Shown: positions 54,612-62,993 of the stretch, piece by piece
Position numbering within the stretch: the first letter of the stretch is position 1
How the letters are laid out: each line of letters starts with the position of its first letter
Origin: Mucilaginibacter sp. L3T2-6
GTDB taxonomy: Bacteria; Bacteroidota; Bacteroidia; Sphingobacteriales; Sphingobacteriaceae
NCBI RefSeq assembly: GCF_030519355.1
Contig: NZ_JAUMKC010000001.1
Span: 434,001-498,000 of the forward strand
Direction: 5' to 3'
DNA: 64,000 nucleotides
The notes under the pieces: generated by a model
Databases searched by the model: none
What the model saw: the letters and a program-made list of their open reading frames with translations, nothing else
Told to the model about the DNA's origin: nothing
Position numbers and translations under genes: made by a program

Positions 54612-55333
54612 AAGCGATACAACTTATACTGATTACATTAACCACTTTATCAGCCTGTACTAAAAAGGATTATTCACCGATTACACCGAAAAGTGCCGAT
54701 ACCATAACCACCACAAAACCCATGACAGATCCTGTTACCTATCTTGCTCTTGGTGATTCATATACTATTGGCGAAAGGGTGCCACAGTCACAATCATTTC
54801 CGTACCAGCTTACTACACTATTGAATAGCTTTAAGTTGGACGTAGAAAATCCCGATATTATTGCCGTCACAGGCTGGACTACCGACGATTTGATTAGCGC
54901 CATCAGTCGGAGCGATTTTAAAAATAAGAAGTATGATTTTGTAACACTTCTGATTGGTGTTAACGATCAGTATCAGCATCGAAGCAAAGAAAATTACAGG
55001 ACAAAATTTGCTCAGCTATTACATACAGCTATAGATTTTGCTAAGGGCGATACCAGCAAAGTGTTTGTGTTGTCGATACCAGATTGGGGCGTAACGCCAT
55101 TTGCAGGTGGAAGGGATAGCGTTATCGGACCGGATATCGACGAATTTAACGCCATTAACAAACAAGAGGCCGCCAAAGCGCATGTGCCAAATTATATTGA
55201 CATCAACCCTATTTCAAAGAAAGCCGCTACCGACCTGACATTAGTGGCCGATGATGGGCTGCATCCGTCTGGTGCTATGTATAAACTTTGGGTTGATGCG
55301 CTGGTACCGGAAGTAAGAAAAAGACTTCAATAA
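54608..55333 (+). CDS. SGNH/GDSL hydrolase lipoprotein
   Basis: A 241-residue lipoprotein with lipobox TLSACTKKDYS after a short hydrophobic segment. The SGNH blocks are YLALGDSYTIGE (Ser nucleophile), VTGWTTDDL, LLIGVNDQYQ (Asn) and ADDGLHPSGAMY (Asp-x-x-His). Such enzymes remove acyl groups from lipids or carbohydrates. It overlaps lipB by 4 bases. Being in the envelope, its job is unlikely to be tied to lipoate synthesis. Confidence 0.9.
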   Translation: MKAIQLILITLTTLSACTKKDYSPITPKSADTITTTKPMTDPVTYLALGDSYTIGERVPQSQSFPYQLTTLLNSFKLDVENPDIIAVTGWTTDDLISAISRSDFKNKKYDFVTLLIGVNDQYQHRSKENYRTKFAQLLHTAIDFAKGDTSKVFVLSIPDWGVTPFAGGRDSVIGPDIDEFNAINKQEAAKAHVPNYIDINPISKKAATDLTLVADDGLHPSGAMYKLWVDALVPEVRKRLQ

Positions 55334-55341
55334 AAGTAGAC

Positions 55342-55781
55342 TTACCGGCTCTTTTGCCAGTCGGAATATTTAGTTTCTTCCGGCACATCGGTTACACTTT
55401 CAAAATGCAGCACATAACCATCAGGGGCGTTTACTTTTGTATCCCATAATCCATTACCAACAAAGGGTTCCTCTACATTAACTCCTCTGTCTTTAAACTG
55501 GTGGTAAAGTGCGATTGAATCATCACACATAAAACATATGGAGATACCGGCACCCGGTTTATTACCCGAAAGAAAAGTATCGCCTTCACCCAGCCGGGCC
55601 TCCTGCAGCATAATCGCAACATCATCGCGCTCCAGCCAGCACCATTCGATTTTACCGCGTGGCGTCCAGGTATTTTTTACTTCAAAACCTAATCCATCTA
55701 CATAAAAGCTCATCGAGGCTTCCATATCCGACACCATATAAAATGGTACCGCTTGTTTTACATTTGGCGGGGGGGCTTCAT
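55342..55781 (-). CDS. VOC family protein, start disrupted by a poly-C tract
   Basis: The clean open frame (55342-55737) gives 131 residues of a glyoxalase/bleomycin-resistance fold: MVSDMEASMSFYVDGLGFEV and DRGVNVEEPFVGNG are typical. In-frame codons upstream of 55737 (VKQAVPFY) are also family-like but lack a start. An ATG at 55781-55779 overlaps the stop of the upstream gene (TAATG), and two codons later comes a run of seven C. Eight C would join that ATG to the domain as MKPPPPNVKQAVPFY. The true gene therefore probably starts at 55781 and carries a one-base deletion, a slippage site or a sequencing error. Ligand unknown. Confidence 0.75.
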
Positions 55782-57082
55782 TAGGTCTTGCTTTTCGAGG
55801 CTATCTCACCAATGGCTTTTACCAGCTTATCCAAATCGTGCAGCGATGTATAAACATGAGGGGTAACACGCACGCAACTGATGTTTTCCCAGTTTATACC
55901 AACTGTATGTATTTTGTATTTTTCGAACAACGCGGAATCTAACTGACCTGGCGTCATACCGTCGATACTTACTCCGCAGATAGCGCAGGAATATTTTGGA
56001 TTTAATGATGTATGCAGTTTTACCTTTGGTATTTGCTGAACTTTTGATGCCCAGTAATTTTTCAGGAACCTGATGCGCTCTTCTTTTCGTTTAGGGCCGA
56101 TACCTTCGTGAAAATTAATAGCCTCGCCGATACCCTGCTCGATAGGAAAGCTGCGCGTACCCAACTCTTCAAACTTGCGGATATCCTTGCTGTGCGGCTC
56201 GCCGCTGCTGGGCAGTGGCCACACTTTTCCTATCTTTTCTTTTTTCATCCACATCATACCGCTGCCAATAGGGGCGGAGAGGAACTTGTGCAGACTGGTA
56301 CCAAAATAATCGCAGCCTAAATCCGGTATTTTAAAATCCATCAGCCCGAAGGAATGCGCACCATCGCAAATTACCTCGATACCTTTGGCGTGAGCCATGT
56401 CGCTTATTTTTTTAACCGGCATTATTTGGCCTACCCAGTTGATCATGTGGGTAACATGCAGCAGCTTGGTCTTTGGGGTGATAGCCTCCTCGTATGCCTT
56501 TACAATCTGTGCATCATCCTCAATCGGAAAGTCGAAGCTGATCTGTTTGTATACAATACCTTCGCGCATAGCCCGTTGCTTGTAAGCTTGTATCATGTGC
56601 GGATAGTCCTGCTTAGTGCCAACCACCTCATCTCCGGCTTTTAAATCAAGGCCTAATATAATAGTGTTGAGCGCTTCGGTTGCGTTCCTGTTTACGGCGA
56701 TTTCTTCCGGATCGGCGCCCGCCAGGTTAGCCAGTTTCTCACGCAATGGTTCGCGGCCCTGATCGAGTATGCGCCACATAAAATAGGAAGGGCCTTCATT
56801 GGCTAACTGATTAAACCGCTCAACGGCCTGCTGTACCACAATAGGGGCCGGCGAGACACCGCCGTTATTCAGATTAATAATATTGGGGTTCACGGAATAT
56901 GATCGCTGAATAACACTCCAGTATTCTTCATCCTCCGCAACTTGTGCAGCAGTTAGATGGTCAACATTCTTTGATGCTGCAGCCCAGTCAGCAGCGTGGG
57001 CCTGGTTAAAGAGGCTGTTTACAGAAAAAGCGCCGGCAAGGGCGGCTGCCTGTTTAATGAAGGTTCTGCGGTGGTTGGTCAT
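55781..57082 (-). CDS. Tat-exported class V aminotransferase-like enzyme
   Basis: A 433-residue PLP enzyme with a twin-arginine signal (HRRTFIKQAAALAGAF) and cleavage near AHA. The PLP Lys is in GTSLHKFLSAPIGSG, and the Asp and His in CDGAHSFGLM. It resembles isopenicillin N epimerase-like and cysteine desulfurase-like enzymes, though it has no link to beta-lactams here. The folded PLP protein would need the Tat system, and the window also carries two tatA genes. Its stop overlaps the VOC gene start. Confidence 0.88.
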   Translation of the reverse strand: MTNHRRTFIKQAAALAGAFSVNSLFNQAHAADWAAASKNVDHLTAAQVAEDEEYWSVIQRSYSVNPNIINLNNGGVSPAPIVVQQAVERFNQLANEGPSYFMWRILDQGREPLREKLANLAGADPEEIAVNRNATEALNTIILGLDLKAGDEVVGTKQDYPHMIQAYKQRAMREGIVYKQISFDFPIEDDAQIVKAYEEAITPKTKLLHVTHMINWVGQIMPVKKISDMAHAKGIEVICDGAHSFGLMDFKIPDLGCDYFGTSLHKFLSAPIGSGMMWMKKEKIGKVWPLPSSGEPHSKDIRKFEELGTRSFPIEQGIGEAINFHEGIGPKRKEERIRFLKNYWASKVQQIPKVKLHTSLNPKYSCAICGVSIDGMTPGQLDSALFEKYKIHTVGINWENISCVRVTPHVYTSLHDLDKLVKAIGEIASKSKT

Positions 57083-57232
57083 AGTACTAACGAATCTATG
57101 ATTTTAGAATGGAGAAAGCAAACATTAAGATTGCAGATATTACCCCTTGTAAACAGGTAAGATTTCGCTTTGACTCGCAGGTAGCTAACTTCAAACAGAC
57201 ACGCCGCTTTTAAAAAGACTGCGGGAACACTT

Positions 57233-58660
57233 TTAGCACTCCGGCAAGCTTATCGGGATATTTATAGCTAACCCGCCGTCTGATGTTTCTTTGTATTTGG
57301 AATTCATATCCAGTGCAGTTTGCCACATGGTTTTTACTACAGCATCCAGGCTCACCTTGGCATTGTCGGGGTTGGTTTGCAGGGCCAGCTGCGATGCGGT
57401 GATGGCCTTGATAGCGCCCATGGTATTGCGCTCAATGCAGGGTACTTGTACCAGGCCGCCGATTGGGTCGCAGGTGAGACCGAGGTGATGCTCCATAGCA
57501 ATTTCGGCGGCCATTAGAACCTGGCGTTGTGTTCCGCCCATGCACTCGGTTAGGCCTGCCGCGGCCATGGCCGATGATACACCAATTTCCGCCTGGCAAC
57601 CGCCCATTGCCGCCGAAAGTGTGGCGCCTTTTTTAAATATGCTGCCAATTTCGGAAGCGGTTAGCAGGAAGCGGATAATACTTTCATTGCGGTAGCCATC
57701 GCAGAATACAATATAATACTGCAATACAGCAGGCACTACGCCCGCCGCCCCGTTGGTTGGTGCGGTAACTACGCGACCAAATGAAGCATTTTCCTCGTTC
57801 ACGGCAAGCGCAAAGCAACTTACCCAGTCCAGGATATTTTGAAAGCTATTACCTGTATTGCGGATGGCAGTGATCCACTCGTCGTAGTTGCTATAAGTAT
57901 TGCTGCCTATCAGCCGCTTATTCAGTGCGGCGGCCCGGCGGGCAACATTTAATCCACCAGGCAACGTGCCCTGAGTGTGGCAGCCACGGTAGATACATTC
58001 CCTGAGCGTTTTGAAAATATTTAACACGCCCGAAATGGTTTCCTGTTCGCTGCGCCAGGCCAATTCGTTTTCCATCACTACCTCGGATATTTTGAGGCCG
58101 GTTTTGATGCACCAGTGTAACAGGTTATTCGCTGTATCAATAGGGAAAGGCAGGTCAACTTCGGTTTTTTGCGGACCGTCAGCGCCCTCTTTTACTACAA
58201 AGCCGCCGCCGATAGAATAATACGTTTCTGAAACAGCAGTACCAGTGCTTAAAAACGCCTGGAATGTTACAGCATTAGGGTGAAATGGCAAACTTTCATT
58301 ATATAAAAACAGCAGGTCTTCGTCGAAATAAAAACTGATCTCCTTTTTATTACCAAGATTTAGTTTGTGTGAGGTTCTGATAATGTCCGTTTTAGGATCA
58401 ACCTGGTCTACTTCAAAAGTTACCGGATCGTCGCCGCTAAGGCCAAGCAATATGGCGATGTCTGTACCGTGGCCGTGGCCGGTTTTGGCCAGGGAGCCGT
58501 ACAATAAAACCTTTACCTGTTCAGTCTGTTCCAGCGCTTCTTTTTGCCCAAGCGACTGTACAAATTGCTGCGCAGCGCGCCAGGGACCAAGCGTATGCGA
58601 ACTGGAGGGGCCTATACCTATTTTAAAAATATCAAAAACGGAGATCTGCTCTTTTTGCAC
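57233..58660 (-). CDS. sdaA: L-serine ammonia-lyase, iron-sulphur type
   Basis: A 475-residue single-chain L-serine dehydratase that forms pyruvate and ammonia. The beta-like part has [18 protein letters not shown], and the alpha-like part has [17 protein letters not shown] and [17 protein letters not shown], whose Cys residues hold the 4Fe-4S cluster. The start is GTG at 58660, and a TAAATTTG box ends 4 bases upstream, so the message is probably leaderless. The gene stands alone. Confidence 0.94.
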   Translation of the reverse strand: MQKEQISVFDIFKIGIGPSSSHTLGPWRAAQQFVQSLGQKEALEQTEQVKVLLYGSLAKTGHGHGTDIAILLGLSGDDPVTFEVDQVDPKTDIIRTSHKLNLGNKKEISFYFDEDLLFLYNESLPFHPNAVTFQAFLSTGTAVSETYYSIGGGFVVKEGADGPQKTEVDLPFPIDTANNLLHWCIKTGLKISEVVMENELAWRSEQETISGVLNIFKTLRECIYRGCHTQGTLPGGLNVARRAAALNKRLIGSNTYSNYDEWITAIRNTGNSFQNILDWVSCFALAVNEENASFGRVVTAPTNGAAGVVPAVLQYYIVFCDGYRNESIIRFLLTASEIGSIFKKGATLSAAMGGCQAEIGVSSAMAAAGLTECMGGTQRQVLMAAEIAMEHHLGLTCDPIGGLVQVPCIERNTMGAIKAITASQLALQTNPDNAKVSLDAVVKTMWQTALDMNSKYKETSDGGLAINIPISLPEC

Positions 58661-58664
58661 GTGT

Positions 58665-58672
58665 CAAATTTA
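58665..58672 (-). promoter_or_regulatory. Bacteroidete -7 box TAAATTTG
   Basis: An exact TAnnTTTG match on the minus strand, 4 bases before the GTG of sdaA. It has the same geometry as at 574-581 and 27904-27911. Confidence 0.6.
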
Positions 58673-58778
58673 ATACATTAAGCTTGTATAGGCTTCAAAT
58701 AAAAAAATCAGAAACGGTTATTTTTTATGGTTTTTTTATATTTTGCATAAAAATAACACTCACTTAAAACCTAAAACA

Positions 58779-59267
58779 ATGCAAGATTACAATTCCGATT
58801 CGAGTTCGGTCGATTCCTTTGGTGCATTCATGGCTATTATTTTAGCTATGCTTATCCCCATTATTATAGTTAGTGTAATAACTATAATCGGCCAATGGAA
58901 AGTTTATTCAAAAGCCGGTAAGCCAGGTTGGGCATGCATAATTCCAATTTACAACATTATTGTCATGCTGGAGATTGTAGGCAAACCGCTTTGGTGGGTA
59001 ATCTTATTTTTTATACCATGCGTTAACATCATTTTTGTAATCTGGACACTTAACCTGGTAAGCAAAAGTTTTGGGCAGAGCGAAGGCTTTACCATTGGCC
59101 TGTTGCTATTAGGCTTTATATTTTGGCCGATATTAGGCTTTGGTAATTATCCCTATCTGGGGCCATCCGCTGCCGAAGCGCGTAACATGAATAACCCGGT
59201 TAATCCATTTCCGCCAAGTAACTACCAGGACCCATTCAGCAATAATAACCCTCCGCCGCAGTCTTAA
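58779..59267 (+). CDS. DUF5684 membrane protein
   Basis: A 162-residue protein with three or four membrane helices. The signature WKVYSKAGKPGWACIIPIYN followed by IVGKPLWWVIL is DUF5684, and the tail from residue 140 is Pro/Asn-rich. Function unknown. The ATG at 58779 is preferred to an upstream TTG that would add charged residues. It is coupled to the next gene (TAAATG). Confidence 0.8.
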   Translation: MQDYNSDSSSVDSFGAFMAIILAMLIPIIIVSVITIIGQWKVYSKAGKPGWACIIPIYNIIVMLEIVGKPLWWVILFFIPCVNIIFVIWTLNLVSKSFGQSEGFTIGLLLLGFIFWPILGFGNYPYLGPSAAEARNMNNPVNPFPPSNYQDPFSNNNPPPQS

Positions 59268-59633
59268 ATGTTATTGAGCATAAATGCTACCCTACTTTTT
59301 TGCAGCCGGCTTACTCTTATTAGCTGGCTGCAAAACCATTTAATACCCTGCCCGTTTAAATATCTAACAGGGATTGATTGCCCCGGCTGCGGCTTTCAGC
59401 GGTCGGTTATTGCGCTTATCCAAGGCGATTTTTATAAAAGTCTAACTTTATATCCGGCCGCCATCCCACTAATCCTGCTCGCGATGTACATTGCTGCTGA
59501 CGGCTATTTCAAACTGGACAATTCAGGAAATATCCTTAAGAAAACATTGTTTATGGTAGTCGGCCTGCTGATAATCGGCAGCTACTGTTATAAAATGCGG
59601 CTGTTTTACACCCATTACAGGCTATCGGCCTGA
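59268..59633 (+). CDS. DUF2752 membrane protein
   Basis: A 121-residue protein with the DUF2752 core: CPFKYLTGIDCPGCGFQRSV, followed by three hydrophobic helices. The CPGCG motif suggests metal binding or redox-active thiols, with no proven role. It starts immediately after the DUF5684 stop codon. Its end overlaps the end of the convergent RDD gene by 19 bases. Confidence 0.82.
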   Translation: MLLSINATLLFCSRLTLISWLQNHLIPCPFKYLTGIDCPGCGFQRSVIALIQGDFYKSLTLYPAAIPLILLAMYIAADGYFKLDNSGNILKKTLFMVVGLLIIGSYCYKMRLFYTHYRLSA

Positions 59634-60340
59634 GCTGCATAGTAGCTGTAATCCTTTATCAGCGTCTGCAAAAAAACAAGGCTGTTCATTTGCGGGGGAG
59701 GGGCAATGCCTAAAACTGTTTTTACCTTTTCGGCAAGCGTATATACGATGGCACTGTTCCCCGCTTTGTAGTAAGTGGTAATAACCTCGTGCACCAGGGC
59801 AATATCTTTATCACTCAACTGGCTTACCTGGTTAAAAACAGGCACGTAGCCATCATCTACCTTAACATAAACCATATCTTTATTCTGCGTGCGGGGAACA
59901 GACCGGATAAGCGCCGTGCCGGCAACCAGGTCACCGATGCGTTGGCCGTTTTCGGTAATGGCTGCGCTGACGAGCGCTCCAAGTCCGCCAGTAGCAGCAA
60001 AATCAATTAGCCTGAACAACCAGCGAAGCAGATATTGACCGAAGCTTGGCCGGGCGCCGTCGAGACTGATAACACGAATCTTCATAATGCGCTTCCCCAG
60101 GCTTTGACCGTTGAAAAAAACTTCGCATATCAGATCGTAAAATACAAAAAGAGTGTATACCGCGATACCGTAAATGCCCAAAGCTTCACTTGACAGCACG
60201 GGAGCTAAAAATATGGTTATAAACAAAAAGGGAAGGAATATGGCATAATCGATCAATTTAGCCAGTATGCGCTCCCCAAGGCCGCCGATCTCATAATCGA
60301 TGTCGATATTCTGGGCGGTATGTACGGTAATTATTTCCAT
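59615..60340 (-). CDS. RDD family membrane protein
   Basis: A 241-residue RDD protein: YEIGGLGERILAKLIDYAIF holds the conserved Arg and Asp, and QSLGKRIMKIRVI the second signature, with three to four helices and an 80-residue cytosolic tail. RDD proteins are often transporters or small accessory membrane proteins. It is divergent from the SpoIIM-like gene and belongs to the envelope cluster that continues to the right. A near-leaderless promoter box lies 7 bases upstream. Confidence 0.88.
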   Translation of the reverse strand: MEIITVHTAQNIDIDYEIGGLGERILAKLIDYAIFLPFLFITIFLAPVLSSEALGIYGIAVYTLFVFYDLICEVFFNGQSLGKRIMKIRVISLDGARPSFGQYLLRWLFRLIDFAATGGLGALVSAAITENGQRIGDLVAGTALIRSVPRTQNKDMVYVKVDDGYVPVFNQVSQLSDKDIALVHEVITTYYKAGNSAIVYTLAEKVKTVLGIAPPPQMNSLVFLQTLIKDYSYYAAQADSL

Positions 60341-60347
60341 CTGCTAA

Positions 60348-60355
60348 CAAATATA
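60348..60355 (-). promoter_or_regulatory. Bacteroidete -7 box TATATTTG
   Basis: An exact TAnnTTTG match on the minus strand, 7 bases before the RDD start codon. Confidence 0.55.
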
Positions 60356-60420
60356 AATTTGTTATGGATAAATTAATGCAGTTTAAAAATTTGTATTTAC
60401 ATTAAACAAAAATTTAGTTG

Positions 60421-61398
60421 ATGCGAGAAGCCCTGTTTATAAAACAAAATACGCAACGGTGGAAAGACTATGAGGATTCAAAGTCGAAAACCCCGGATGA
60501 GCTTGCCGAATCATTTATAACCATTACCGACGACCTGGCCTACGCTAAAACATTTTATCCTCAATCAAACACCACAAAATATCTGAATGGACTTGCTGCA
60601 ACTTTTCACCAGTCAATCTATAAAAACAAAAAGGAAAAATCTAACCGGTTTATCCACTTCTGGCGATACGAGCTGCCCTTGATATTTTATAAACATCGAA
60701 GACCGCTGCTTTATTCATTCCTTTTCTTTATTGTATTTAGTTTAATGGGCGCTTTATCCGCTAAATATGATAACACTTTTGTGCGGCTGATAATGGGAGA
60801 CGGGTATGTGAACATGACCAACGAAAATATAGCTAAAGGCGATCCTTTTGGCGTTTATAAGCAGGAGGGCCCTTTTTTAATGTTTGTTATGATCGCGCTA
60901 AACAATATTAAAGTTGAGCTGATAATATTTGTTATGGGAATTTTCCTTTCAGTAGGAAGCATCTACCAGTTGATGGCTAATGGCGTAATGATGGGCTCAT
61001 TCCAATATTATTTTTTCAGTAAAGGGCTTGGCTTTAAATCTATAATGGTAATCTGGCTGCACGGCACGCTGGAGATTTCGGCGATAATTATAGCGGGCGG
61101 GGCAGGCCTGATACTGGGTAACAGTATTCTCTTTCCGAAAACACATACCCGGATGGTGTCGCTAAGAAACGGGGCCAAAGACGGACTGAAAATTGCCATT
61201 GGCATTATACCAATATTTTTAACCGCTGCTTTTTTTGAAGGTTTTGTTACCCGGCATACTGAAATGGCCGTTTGGCAAAGCCTGGCGATATTAATATCGT
61301 CGCTCGTATTTATTATATGGTACGTTATATTGTACCCTGCCAACCTCAACCGAAAATTAAATCGCAATAACCCAATTATTAATGAGACAGCCTATTGA
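60421..61398 (+). CDS. Stage II sporulation protein M (SpoIIM) family
   Basis: A 325-residue membrane protein of the SpoIIM superfamily with about five helices. The core block reads NIKVELIIFVMGIFLSVGSI, with IWLHGTLEISAIIIAGGAGL. In non-sporulating bacteria this family is linked to RDD, DUF4129, DUF4350, MoxR and DUF58 genes in a cluster of unknown purpose, and this gene starts that run here. The ATG at 60421 is preferred over a TTG three bases earlier. It overlaps the next gene by 17 bases. Confidence 0.88.
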   Translation: MREALFIKQNTQRWKDYEDSKSKTPDELAESFITITDDLAYAKTFYPQSNTTKYLNGLAATFHQSIYKNKKEKSNRFIHFWRYELPLIFYKHRRPLLYSFLFFIVFSLMGALSAKYDNTFVRLIMGDGYVNMTNENIAKGDPFGVYKQEGPFLMFVMIALNNIKVELIIFVMGIFLSVGSIYQLMANGVMMGSFQYYFFSKGLGFKSIMVIWLHGTLEISAIIIAGGAGLILGNSILFPKTHTRMVSLRNGAKDGLKIAIGIIPIFLTAAFFEGFVTRHTEMAVWQSLAILISSLVFIIWYVILYPANLNRKLNRNNPIINETAY

Positions 61399-62254
61399 AC
61401 TAAGACGTGTAAGAGATTTTGGCCAGGTAATAAACGATAGCTTTGTATTTTTAAGAGAGAATCTAAAGCCGCTTTTCGCATCGCTGCTTATTATTTGCGG
61501 TTTTTTTATTGTACTGAGCTGCGTAACAACTATGTCCACCTACCTTAAAATGTCGGATATTTATAGCGGGCGCTACGAAAATTTACAGGGAGGCCGCTTT
61601 AACTATCTTTTTAGCGTTATGATCAGCGCATTAGTAGCTATTTTAGAGCAGAGCTGTATTTACCTGGTTACCTTGTGCTATATCTCGGTTTACCTGCAAA
61701 AAAATAATGTAAAGCCGACTTTTGCCGAGGTGTGGGGTTACTTTAAATATTACTTTTTCAGAGCCTTTGGGAGCAGTGTAATGGTTTTTATCATGATTGT
61801 TGTTGGCCTGGTGCTTTGCCTCATACCCGGTATCTACCTGTCTCCAATATTGGTACTTATTGTTCCCATCATAGTTATCGAAAATGCATCATTTGGTTAC
61901 GCTTTTAATAAAAGCTTTAGGTTAATAAAGGAAAATTGGTGGCAGGTTTTCGGCGTCCTGTTTATTATGTGGATAATAGTATATGTTGCTAATTTAATGG
62001 CTGGCTACCCAATTAGCGTGATTGCAATGGGCACACGTTTTTTATCACTTAAAAGCATCCAAATACCGCTTATCGTTTTTTTCAGTATCATGCGCAGCAT
62101 ATTGATGTTGATTTATGTATTACCTGGTATAGCGATCACTGTTTGCTACCTTAACCTTGAAGAGCAAAAAGAAGGTACTGGCCTGCTAAGCCGCATAGAG
62201 AAGTTCGGGATGAACATAGATGAAGTATCTGATCTGCCAACCGAAGAATATTGA
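61382..62254 (+). CDS. Multi-pass membrane protein of the SpoIIM/DUF4129 cluster
   Basis: A 290-residue protein with six or more helices: SLLIICGFFIVLSCVTTM, VMVFIMIVVGLVLCLIPGI and IMRSILMLIYVLPGIAITV. It starts MRQPIELRRVRDFGQVINDS. I cannot assign a named family beyond its resemblance to the membrane domain of glycerophosphodiester phosphodiesterase-type proteins. It overlaps the SpoIIM gene by 17 bases and the following gene begins 4 bases after its stop, so it belongs to one operon. Confidence 0.8.
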   Translation: MRQPIELRRVRDFGQVINDSFVFLRENLKPLFASLLIICGFFIVLSCVTTMSTYLKMSDIYSGRYENLQGGRFNYLFSVMISALVAILEQSCIYLVTLCYISVYLQKNNVKPTFAEVWGYFKYYFFRAFGSSVMVFIMIVVGLVLCLIPGIYLSPILVLIVPIIVIENASFGYAFNKSFRLIKENWWQVFGVLFIMWIIVYVANLMAGYPISVIAMGTRFLSLKSIQIPLIVFFSIMRSILMLIYVLPGIAITVCYLNLEEQKEGTGLLSRIEKFGMNIDEVSDLPTEEY

Positions 62255-62258
62255 TTTT

Positions 62259-62993
62259 ATGCATCGGCCAACAGCATTTTTTTGTACGTTGATAATAATG
62301 CTGCTTTTTATAAGCAACGTATTTGCCGTGCCGCAGAAAACGAAGGTCTCTTTGAAAACGACTGCCGACAGCTCAAAAATAGTTATAAAACACTTTGATC
62401 AAAAGGCAATAAATAAATATAGCACAGACGAAGATTTCAATTATAATGGCCCCGGCACCGGCAAGCCGACCCTCTGGAAGATTTTTTGGGACTGGGTATG
62501 GGACCATATAACAAGATTATTTAGGGGTATACCGTATGGAGGAAAGATTTTAGAGTATTTGCTGATTGGCGGGTCGGTTGCGTTCCTGGCTTATGTAATA
62601 TTTAAATCGCTCGGGCTTGACCCGATACGGCTATGGCGCGGCGAGGCAGCCAAAGTTGCCGTTCCATACAGCGAGTCGCTGGAGGATATTCATGGAATTG
62701 ATTTTGATGCCGAAGTTGAAAAAGCGTTGACTCACCATAACTACCGGCTGGCTGTAAGGCTATTGTACCTGAAGTGCCTAAAACAGTTAAGCGACAAAAA
62801 ACTGATACAATGGGAAATAGATAAAACTAACACTGCATATTTATACGAGCTAAAAAATGGCGAACAGCGACGTGCCTTCAGCTTGCTTACCAACAGATTT
62901 GAATATGTGTGGTACGGAAATTTTCCGATAAATCAACAGGCTTTTGCAGATATCGACCTGCTTTTTCAAAACTTCAAAAAGCAATTGTCATGA
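62259..62993 (+). CDS. DUF4129 domain protein
   Basis: A 244-residue protein with a signal peptide (MHRPTAFFCTLIIMLLFISN), a periplasmic stretch to about residue 75, one membrane helix (about 95-115) and a C-terminal cytosolic DUF4129 domain (DAEVEKALTHHNYRLAVRLL, RFEYVWYGNFPI). The ATG at 62259 gives the proper signal. An ATG at 62220 lies inside the preceding gene. It overlaps the DUF4350 gene by 4 bases (ATGA). Confidence 0.85.
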   Translation: MHRPTAFFCTLIIMLLFISNVFAVPQKTKVSLKTTADSSKIVIKHFDQKAINKYSTDEDFNYNGPGTGKPTLWKIFWDWVWDHITRLFRGIPYGGKILEYLLIGGSVAFLAYVIFKSLGLDPIRLWRGEAAKVAVPYSESLEDIHGIDFDAEVEKALTHHNYRLAVRLLYLKCLKQLSDKKLIQWEIDKTNTAYLYELKNGEQRRAFSLLTNRFEYVWYGNFPINQQAFADIDLLFQNFKKQLS

